In this document: piece by piece, positions 12,942-23,100 of the stretch
Numbering within the stretch: the stretch's first letter is position 1
Layout: every line of letters begins with the position of its first letter
Program-made: the position numbers and the translations under genes
Origin: Caenorhabditis remanei
Lineage: Eukaryota; Nematoda; Chromadorea; Rhabditida; Rhabditidae
Assembly (NCBI RefSeq): GCF_010183535.1
Contig: NC_071333.1
Location: 9,670,587-9,734,586 of the forward strand
Length of the DNA: 64,000 nt
Direction: 5' to 3'
The notes under the pieces: generated by a model
Told to the model about the DNA's origin: nothing
Seen by the model: only the letters and a program-made list of their open reading frames with translations
Databases searched by the model: none

Positions 12942-12988
12942 ATGAGATCAATATCTTCTTTGCGACTGGAAGACGTCACCCAATTCAG
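12942..12988 (+). CDS. candidate alternative first exon (phase 2)
   Basis: ATG at 12942 opens MRSISSLRLEDVTQF and leaves with AG before GTATTC, phase 2, so it joins 20347 as Arg-Val-Gln. The peptide resembles the end of the exon at 11057-11122 (RISNAQRLADLEDFIN), as expected if both fill the same place in the protein. A TATAAA lies 46 nt upstream. Confidence 0.45.
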
Positions 12989-14183
12989 GTATTCTATTTT
13001 TGAAACTGAAATTGTTGGTCTCAACAAATTGGTGGTATTTTCAGTTTTCTCAAGACTAAAAAAAGTAAAACCTATTTCCTTCGAACCAAGCGGTGCTCAG
13101 TAGCCACCATAATTGAAAACTGAAAGAGCACTCAGCATGTTGGGTTTTTGGCGGCTCACTGCTCAGCGAATGTTACAAATATGTGCTACCCAAAAAAACA
13201 TGCGGGTTTTTCCTTCTTCTTTTTTTCCTTAGATAGATATTTCTGTCCCCACACTTTTTGGTGCCAAGTCCAACATCATTTCTCAGTGCACTTGTACATG
13301 CACTTTATCAACTGTTTTACTATAAAGTCTCGAAAGATTAGAACTTCGAACAATGGATTTGAAAATAGCTGTAACTGATTAGAATAATCTCGTTTTTTTT
13401 TCAAGCGCTGGTCCACAGAGATTACAAAAAGAGTTATTTTTATATCAAAGGAATCAATCATTAATGTTAGATGTGTTCGGAAGAGATTTATCAGTTTTTC
13501 AAACTTTTTTCACAGATATTAGCATATTAATAGGGTTAGATCACGCACTAACCCGGAATTTTTTTTCTACCGGACAGATCAAGATTTTACGTCAATTTTT
13601 CATAAGCGTGTAGGAGTAGATACTTCATCTTCATTTCAATTGAAGCTGTCGCCAGAGGGTTCTGCCTTCTAATAAGCTCATTTTCTATTCTAAAGACGTT
13701 GTAGCAGAAGACGTGGAGCAAGATATCTAGTAGCAACTTGCTCAACTTCACATCCACACATTTTATTACTTTAGTTTTGTTTCTATACTTCATTTTGTAC
13801 GAAAAAGATATATCCGCTTTTTCCTCTACAAGTCGTTGTCAAAAATTTTGTGGAACATCCTGTTGAGCAAATCCGGCATATTCTACTGTGTCACGCAATA
13901 GACATTCTTATAGCCAACAATTAGAATATCTCCTATTTTGGATATGTGCTCACCGCGTTCTAGGTTTTTCCACTTTTTTATTTTCATAATTGTCACCTTG
14001 ACTACACTGTGCCCGATTCCATTTAACCATTTTCTAACAGGGTTGCATGACAACCTTATCGCTTTTTACACATGTAAAAAACTATAAAAAAATGATAATG
14101 GGTTTTCTAAACCGGATAAAATTGGAAAGCTGGTGAAGGTTCTACTCTTTTCGATCCGATTTTCCAGTTATATTCTCTATAAG

Positions 14184-14272
14184 ATGTTGACTTGTGTTGT
14201 CAAGATGAGAAAAAAAGATCGGTATCGATATCCGCTTAATTTCCACTATACAGTTTATGAGCACTCTGAAAA
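14184..14272 (+). CDS. candidate alternative first exon (phase 2)
   Basis: ATG at 14184 opens 29 codons (MLTCVVKMRKKDRYRYP...) and leaves with AA before a consensus GTAAGT at 14273, phase 2; joining to 20347 gives Lys-Val-Gln. A second in-frame ATG lies seven codons in. Evidence is the strong donor, open frame and correct phase. Confidence 0.42.
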
Positions 14273-17195
14273 GTAAGTTTAAGTTTGATTAAGACTCAAA
14301 TAAGCAGGTGAATATATTGAGTTTTAACTCTAGAATACTAGAAGTGTCCAAAATTACCAGATAGGCACAACGCAATACAAGATCGTAGCACTTCGGTTTT
14401 TTTGAAAATGGACAGTAAGTTATGTATCTGATTACTGTATGCAAATTGCTTATTGTTCATGAAACAATAATCGTTCAGAACTTTCTGTTTTGTTTTGTTA
14501 AGCCATGTGACCCATAGTGTCCATGTCATCTATGAAATATTAATCGATGAGTGATGTTTTTGCGGGTCACAAACCACGCAGACACACATACAGAAAAAAG
14601 GGAAAGAAAAGGAAAAATGAATAGTGCATTTGTGTAGCATCCCAGCTTTTCGTGTTGCATGTGAATTCATCCGTAATTCTCCAAAAACAGACATGTTTTG
14701 CATTCTGAATCCATCAGAATGTACATACATGTCCCCAAAATCCAGTAAGCAGGCGTCGGGTCACGTATGAGGAGCCAGGCAAGAAAAAAAGGGGAGAAAA
14801 AGGCGATGTTGGAGCAGAAAAAAGAAACATTAGTATCTCCTTCGTGGTTTACTTGTCAATGCATTAATTCTGTGTTGTGCTTCTTCCACATTTTTCTAGA
14901 GTTTTTTCCTTTCTGAAACTGAAAATGATGGAAAGAAAATAGAGTAAGAGAATGAGAATTAGAAAAAAGAGAATACGCAACAAGACATAAGAAATAAGAA
15001 ATAGGAAACATGGAAAAGAGAATAAAATCGAAAAGAGCTTAGCAGCTAAGACGTAGTGTATCTGCTCCTGCAATCGTCGTCACTACATTTAAGAACACGA
15101 TGCCCATCAAAGCATGCGGCTAAGTTAAGGAAGCCTATTATTGAGAAAACAATACACTTTTTCTGCCCAACGCTTTTTCCCTCCTCCCTCGCATTTTCCG
15201 CCTCTCGTTCGTTTCTCGTGTGTTCTTCCCTTTATTTTCGTCTATTACATACATTCCGTATCGCATTTTTTCGAGTTATCCCATTTTTCGTTTTTCTTGG
15301 GAAATCACAAAGGGCGCCTTGTGAGACAAACAGAGGCTGTTGTTGTTTTATGACGTGTTTCGGTTCTACACCAAACCTTCGAAACGCGATGCATATTTCA
15401 TAAAATTTGCCGTTGAAAATGTCACCGTTGCCTAGAACTGAATGTGTGGCTGGCTTTGTTGGTGGAGATTCTCCACGGATACAAGACAACGTCGACTTAG
15501 TTTCGACAGCTTTTTTCAACTTTTTGTTTCAAAAAGAAAAGAGCATTCGTATCGTCAAATGATCAGCTTTCGTTTTCTTTTCTCACATAGGGTGGGCACC
15601 GCTTTTTTGTTGTTTTTTCTTCTCTTTTTTCCATAGAATAATGACTTTGGTCAGCCTTTAGCAGTAAATGAATGACTTTCTCAGAAGTTCCCAGACTTTC
15701 ACACAGGATTCATGAAATTTCACTCGCCGTCTCAATTCCACTTTCGTCTCGAAACCTTTACGAACTCTTTCCAAAAAGAGTGAATATCCGTCGATTCAGT
15801 CTCAACGCTCGGATATTTCCGGAAAAAATTGCTTTAGTGATTTTTGGAAATTCTCGTTCCAAGAAGTGAACGTTTCTCAACATAAGAAAGCAATGAAATC
15901 TCTGGGCATTGTTTCATTTTTCACAAAACGTTTCAAATTTCAAGTGAACATATTGAGGAAACTACGAAATACGCTTGGTCAGTTGGAGGAAATGTACTTC
16001 GTAGTTTTGGAATTTATTCCACCATTTTTGTACTGACTAGCAAGAACTTTTTTGTAGTTTAAAACAAAAAAATCCTTAGTTTTAGCAATATTGTAATAAA
16101 TACTCCGTTTATTCAAGAAGAAACCTACGCCTAAAAACTCTTCTGGAGTGTTTCGCAATTTCCTATGCTCCTTTCTTTTTGTGACTCATTTTATCGTTTC
16201 TTGTGAAATAATCCTATTTTTATCTCATCGAGTTTCAAAGTATCTGAGTTTTTCAGTTTTTTTGAGCTCTCTTTTATTTTCATGTATTTCCTAACCGTTT
16301 TTTATCGGAAACAGTTTCAATAATACAAATTACACTATAGTAATCTCTGAACCGTTGAGCGGCACACGATAACAAATTAGAGCTGTGTTCTGTTTTCCCC
16401 TCGTATTTTCTAAGTACGGAACGAAGAGTCAGGTCGTCTCAAATTGCATCGACGTCCTTATAGAACCAAAAAAGTTCGCATAAGTTTTTTTCTTACTTTT
16501 CTTGTCTATTCCCATCAAAAGTTGTCAAATCCCAACGGAAACAGAACCAAACTTTTTCCTTTTTCGTCTCCTCTATTTTGTTCTTTTTTCTACCAGTATG
16601 ACCCTTGAGTCTGAGCCCATCTTGTTTTTGACGAGATTCCGTTCCGGATGCTCTCATCCTCTTCTCGTTTTATTTGACAGAAGAAAAAGCCATGCGGCCC
16701 ATTATTCGTTCTAAAAAGTTTCCGAATCGAGTTATAGCGAGCAATAGGCCAAGACAAAACACGCAAATCAGATCTGGTAAATTTAGTTGTTCAGGCTATT
16801 TTTCTCTTTTTGCTTGACTATTACTCAACAAAAATGCTCAAAGAGTTTCATGTTTTTTGTTTGAACCTTGACGCTGTGTTTTCCTTTTTTTGTTCTCTTT
16901 ACTCATAAGTGTGTTGCATTTGGATGAATACAGAACCTATTAAAAAACTTATCTTTTTTGAGAAACATCACCAGTTGTTATATACCTGGATTAGTTCCTA
17001 ATGCGTTTGATACAACGTAGTATATTACAAAACGCAAATAATTTTGTGCAGTTTTAGTTTTCACCATCTCAGGATGTTTTTTCTTCAAGTGATGTAATTA
17101 CCCAGTTATTTCCAGAAACTCAATTATTCCCATTTCCTCGTTTTTGTCGTTTTTTCTTATTCTTTCAATATACTCAAAATACAGGGTGAACCAAA

Positions 17196-20100
17196 ATGTC
17201 TGTCGAAACAGTGGTCAGTCACAAATTCGCTGTCGGACAGAAATTTGTGGCGGGCCATGTGGAGAAAGTGCGAAGTGCGCAAGCCTGGGCAGAACGACAA
17301 TTTAATAAAGCTCATCAGTTCATACGAGAACTATCCGTTAGTCAGACTGACCCGAGGGATATCTTCACACAGTAAGTTTTGACTGATTTTATTATTTTTG
17401 AATTTCTTATTATTATGAAACCATAATCTTAGATCCCCCAATTTCATCCAATTTTTTCCGACGGGTTAGTTAGATAGTTGTCTCTTAAGCCGTAAGATCC
17501 CTGCAAGCATTTCAGTCATGTAAAATTGTGCATCCCTCTGTTTTATCCAACAAAAAATAAATTACTCTTTATATACCCAGGATATATGGATATCCTTTTC
17601 ATTTCCCAAAGACCCGGAGGCGTTGTCCTGATATGACGCCATTATAATGACAGGAAGGTTCGGGAAACGATGCTTGCCGAAGGAACAATTTTAGTCAAGT
17701 AGCACGCACCGCAAGAGTTCAGAGACAGAAACGCACGTACAAACATTAATTGCTTTAGGAATCTGCGGACTAGTGTTCCAAGTGTTCTAATTATGTTTAT
17801 CTGCGGAATTGAGTCAATACCGCAATAATAGCAAAATTAAAAGAACCATCCTGTTTAATTTATTTAAAATCGTTTTTCTTTTCGCAATCAGATTCCTCTC
17901 GATGTTTTCATTAATTTCGTCTCCACAGAGTCTGTTTTTCACCTGCTATCTTGATATTCACACATATCTTAACTGTGCAATTTTTTAAACAGGTGCAATT
18001 GGTAATGAGAATCACCACAAACCTGTTTTTCACCTCCATTGATTTTTTTTCTATGAGAGAAACTGAAAACACTGAGAAAATATTTACGCGAAACACACCC
18101 GCCGGTCCACGACACTATTTTTACATGTTTAGGAGATATACAGAAAGTAAAAACAAAAGGCAGTTTGATCATATATCAGACGGACCGGCGTCAGGTAGTT
18201 CAGACATATAATTCACTCAATTGGGTCTATGACGCTCTCACTTGCTTTATACGGAAATTAAATTTTGGAAAAGAAGATGAAAAAAAAGAGAAGGAGGTGG
18301 AAAGCGGGTTACGTTTTTTGCACTCATAAATTCTTTAGTTTGAAAAATTATACTCCGTTTGGAAAAGTACCGGATGTCACTGAAAAAGTTTAATATCCGG
18401 AGTACCCCATAGTTTTGCGTGAAATGAGATTTAGGTTATGAAATTCTATTATTTCAATTTCCTGGCTATCATAGCTTGGGTCACATCCGTGTAGGCGTTT
18501 GGATCCCCGGGTTTCGACATCTCCAGTTGACACTTCTGAATGAAATTTGACTATGTTTGTGAACGAACCAGATGTGACCAACAAGGATGATGGCACGGAA
18601 GAAATGCCAGCTATCGGGTTTCCGAACAAAAATAGAGTTGAAACTGAGTCGAACCACCCGGAGTTCAGTAATTCATTCTCTCACGTTCCATATTTTGATG
18701 ATCTCTAAGAACTAAACATTTTTCTCATTAAAAAGTCATTGTTCAGTCATCTAGAAATATCTATTTAAACTACCAGAAAAAGTGTTCAAACGAACGTGGG
18801 TGTGATGTCTGAGACTAAAAGAGAAAATTTGAAAGAAGTTAGAAAACTGAGTTAGACATTAGGCTCTCGACGACAAGAATGCCATTGACAATTTCTTTCC
18901 AGAAAACACGAATATTTATGAATCCGAAAAAAGAGAGAAGAATATTTGCAATTTTGTATCATTCTCTTATTCTTTCTTCTTCTAAAGAAATTCGAATACT
19001 TCCAGAAAAATTTGTCTGAAACCACAAATTTAGTAAAAACCAACAATTTGTCCTTCTTAATTACATGCGTGACCGCCCATTGTGTCTTTCGAGGCGAGAC
19101 AACTAATTAGGCGATGTTTTGAAGCGAATAAGACTTTGTGGCTCATCTGGAGGGCTTGCAGACATATTTCTGCGCTCAAATTGCGGCTCAGAACTTTTAT
19201 GGCGTATTTTTGTCTCTCATCATTCTGATAATTCGTCACGATATCATACAAAAACTGCAGCTGAAAGTAGTTTCTGGGTGTCTGAAAGTTGTTTGGGCAG
19301 TGCCTACTCTGCAGTGGGCGGGCTCAAAGGCAAACACGCCTGCGGCACTCGACTCCACACTGAATATTGGCAGTCGTCCGCTCCGCGGATGCGTTTCCAT
19401 TTCTAGGTGATCATGATGAAGCCACGTCGAACGCGAAGTGCAAAACTTCGTCGACGCCAACAGTAAGTCTGTAGTACTGTATGTTGATAATTAGACAACT
19501 GAATTAGTTCAAAGTTTTTAGTTATAGCTTCATCCTGACAGAAAATATTAGACATATTATGATGCTATGAAAGTTGAGTCTGTCTTCAGAAATCTGAATT
19601 TTAATACTGAATTTTGAACATTTTTTGAGACATATATTCCAATGAAGTTTTTACTGCAAATGAAACGGGTCATTTTCGAGACCAAAAACTTGTTCCACCT
19701 TCACAAATTTCCAAATGCTCTTTCTCTTCTAACATCTCATCTATTCTACCTTGAAGGTGAGGAACTTTTTCAAATTCTGGTTTAATGTAAAACGGAGAGC
19801 ATACATATTCTAGCGAACCAAAATGTTCTGGGAAGAAGAAAAACAACGGAACCCGTTGAATTCGAATTCATCTCCATGCCTTGTTTTACCTTTCTTTCTT
19901 CTCGTTCTCTCGTTTTTCAAGACGCCAGTATGTTTCGGGTCAACATCTTTCAATAGACAAAACATGTTCCGTTTCAATGTATTTTTAAGTGGTTTTTCGA
20001 AACGAATAAGTGTGTTTTCTCGTCAATTTTCATGTGTTTCATTGTTACTCGAATGAGACAACTGACTCTTGAAAGACTATCGGGTTGAGCTCATCTCACA

Positions 20101-23100
20101 CTCAGGTCATCTCTCTCATTAAAGAAGGAAATGGATAGGGTGAGGGTGGATGTGCAAATAAAAAGAAGATATATATTTAGGAGAGGATAAAGTATGACGA
20201 CAAAAACTGCCCGGAGATAGAAATGAATAAAAAGAGTACTCATTTCATCCTCAATTTAACCAGTAACACAGGAGCACAACTCAACCAGGCAGTAGAGACT
20301 AACAAAACTCAAAACCTGCAAGAACTTCCATTTTTTTCTTTTTCAGGGTCCAAGCGTCGGATGGGAACTTCTTCGAAAAAGTGACAGCTCCAAGTGATGG
20401 AGACACCTCGAGGGATGATGAATTGTACACCATCAAAAATTTGAGTATAAACGGAGACAAGAAGCAAATCGAGGTTCGTCATAGATAGGGTGATAAGGTC
20501 CAAGCGAAAATGAGTTCTCGAGGGGTTGTGACGTTGCTTTACCTACAGGAAACTAACTGAATCTCACGAATATTTTGTAGCACTATTGTTTATTCAATTA
20601 TTATTTGAGTTAGTTATTGAATACTCGGAAACTGTACATGTCCTAATGTTTTTGGAAGTTAACCGTTTTTTCACTCAAAATGTGTAAACAAGCTATCCGG
20701 TTCTTCGAAAAACTCATCTCTCTCCGGATTCTTCTCCAACTTGTTACTTTGTTCTTGCGCCTCTTCAACTTCCAACCCACACAAACACGAAACCCATTTT
20801 CCCGTACTTCTCGTATTAGTCGAGTGCTTCTTCTTTTCAGGCTCTCTACGTGGAGGCGTTGTACACTATTACCCACAAACTGGGCCAAGGAGACGTTGAG
20901 GAAAGTCAGGAGAGCCTCTACAAATATGTTCGTAACGCTTTCCAAGGTGATACGACTCTTCACACCGCTCTCATGGAAAAGGCGAAACAGAACAAGGTTG
21001 GGTTTCACAGATAGTTTTTTAGAAAATATATTCAATAGAAGAATTGTATCGTTAGTCACTGGGTATAAATCACCTGTCATTAAACGAAAATCTGCCTTTC
21101 AGCCACCCAGTGTTTTGCTCAACATCTTGCTTCTCGAGGCAAAAGACCTGATTGCAAAAGACGTCAATGGTTAGCATAGTCAAAAATTCAGAGATGGGAA
21201 ATTAATGACGTCATTTCATTTCAGGATTCAGCGATCCGTTCGCAATGATGGGAGTTGTACCAGGCACGCGTAAGGAAAACCAGCCAATGACCGATTCGGC
21301 GCATCCGGAGAAAGACGAACAGGAGGCAAAGTCACCAAGAGCGGTAAATCTTCAAGGACCGAAAAAGATAGTGAACCATGTTAAATTTGCAGCTCCATGG
21401 AAAGAAAGATGGTCTCATGCACCGTTTCGGGGGATCATTCCGTCGTAAAGTTGGAAAGAAGGGAAAGCCACAAGACACTGGAACCATCCCAGCAAAACTT
21501 ATCAAGGCTAGCTCTGTCCAGAAAAAAACGTTGAACCCAAAATGGAGTGAGAAATTCCAGTTCACTGTTGAAGACACTCAAAGAGATCAGTTCCATATTG
21601 ACATCTGGTGAGTAAGAGGCAGAGAGTTGATAGTATACCTTTAAAAAGCTTGAAATAGCTCATAATATGACAATTTTTGGTTTCAGGGATCATGATGATG
21701 AGGAGCAATCAGTTTTTGATGCGGTTTCTTCTCTCAATCAAATCAGTGGAGGATTCAAAGGTATTGGAAGATACTTCAAGGAAGTTACTCAAAGTGCTCG
21801 TGCCAACTCTGACGACTGCACTGACGACTTCCTCGGATGCATCAATCTCAAGCTTGCTGAGATCCCACCAGAGGGATTGGAACAATGGTTTACCCTCCAG
21901 CCACGTTCGGAGAAGAGCAAAGTAAGTGGGCAGGTCAAACTGAAGATCTGGTTGTCGACAAAAGAAGAAGGACGCTCTGGAGATGATGACGAGACTCTGG
22001 ATGTAAAGGAGCATATTGAGCTTCTCCGTCAATTTGCATTGTATGAGATCCGCCAGACAGGACAACCAGTACGTTTCTGGGATGGAGTCTATCCAGAGAG
22101 GGCTATGATCATTTTGCGTCAACATGCGATCCAAGGAGATCTCACAGATGTGCATCTTGCGATGTGGTAAGCAACATAAAAATAATAGGCAGACACTAAC
22201 CCAAAATTAAAATTTTTATAGTCGTTGGCTTGCATTCCACTCCATGATCCACATTGACATCTCGTTCTCTCTTCTCTACAAGACCCTCCAGAAAATAATT
22301 GATAAGTGGCAACCACTCACTTTGGACAAGGAAGAGGAAGACATGCTCACTGACTCGTTCTCATCTTTCGATTCATACTGTAAGCGTATGATGATCGAGC
22401 ATCGTGAGAAATTTACTCCAAGCAAGAGAAACAGTGGAGAAGAGTTCTCGAGCTTGATCAAATGCATGAGAGCTCTTCGTGAATCTCCATTCTACCAGAA
22501 GTACCTTCCGTACAAACGTCCATTCCATGCTCATCTCGAGTCTCTTGTCGTCAAAAGTGCTGAAGATTACATTGACCGAACTATTGAGTTGGTTCAAGAT
22601 CCAGATCCATGCAAGGAGCTTCTTAAATTGCTTAACATTGTGAACACTCAATGTTCACGTTTCTTGCATTACGCTGCAGTCATCCGTGAAGTTGCCAGAA
22701 TCGACTATTCTCAACTCACTTTGAACACCTTTGATCGTCTTTTGACCGAATACTTGACTTCTGAGCTCATGAGTGAGAAGAAAATGGATCTCAAGTCTCA
22801 AATGAGATTGTCGGCTGCTCAGGATCCTCCAAATGAGGATGACTTGATTGACTTGATGCGTATTCACATGGCTTTTGTTGAATTGCGCAACTATAGACTT
22901 GCGAACAGAGTGTAAGTGTAATATGAGAACGAAGCTATTGAAATTCCAATATTTCAGTCGAGTTCGTGATGAGTCAGAATGGTATGCTATCTTCAACAAA
23001 GGTATCAAAAAATTCCTTGAAGTCGCTAAGGAAAAAGCACTTGCTCGTGTTCACCTCAGTTGCCAACTTGATATGCCGGTAAGATTTTACGTATAGAAAC

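Noticed and set aside
14719..14744. Nine-codon phase-2 first-exon candidate before GTAAGC
   Set aside because: Too short to distinguish from chance although phase fits the acceptor at 20347.
19119..19410. Overlapping plus-strand frames of about 90 codons
   Set aside because: Three frames are open at once in a GC-richer stretch; more likely the promoter region of the exon at 19413.
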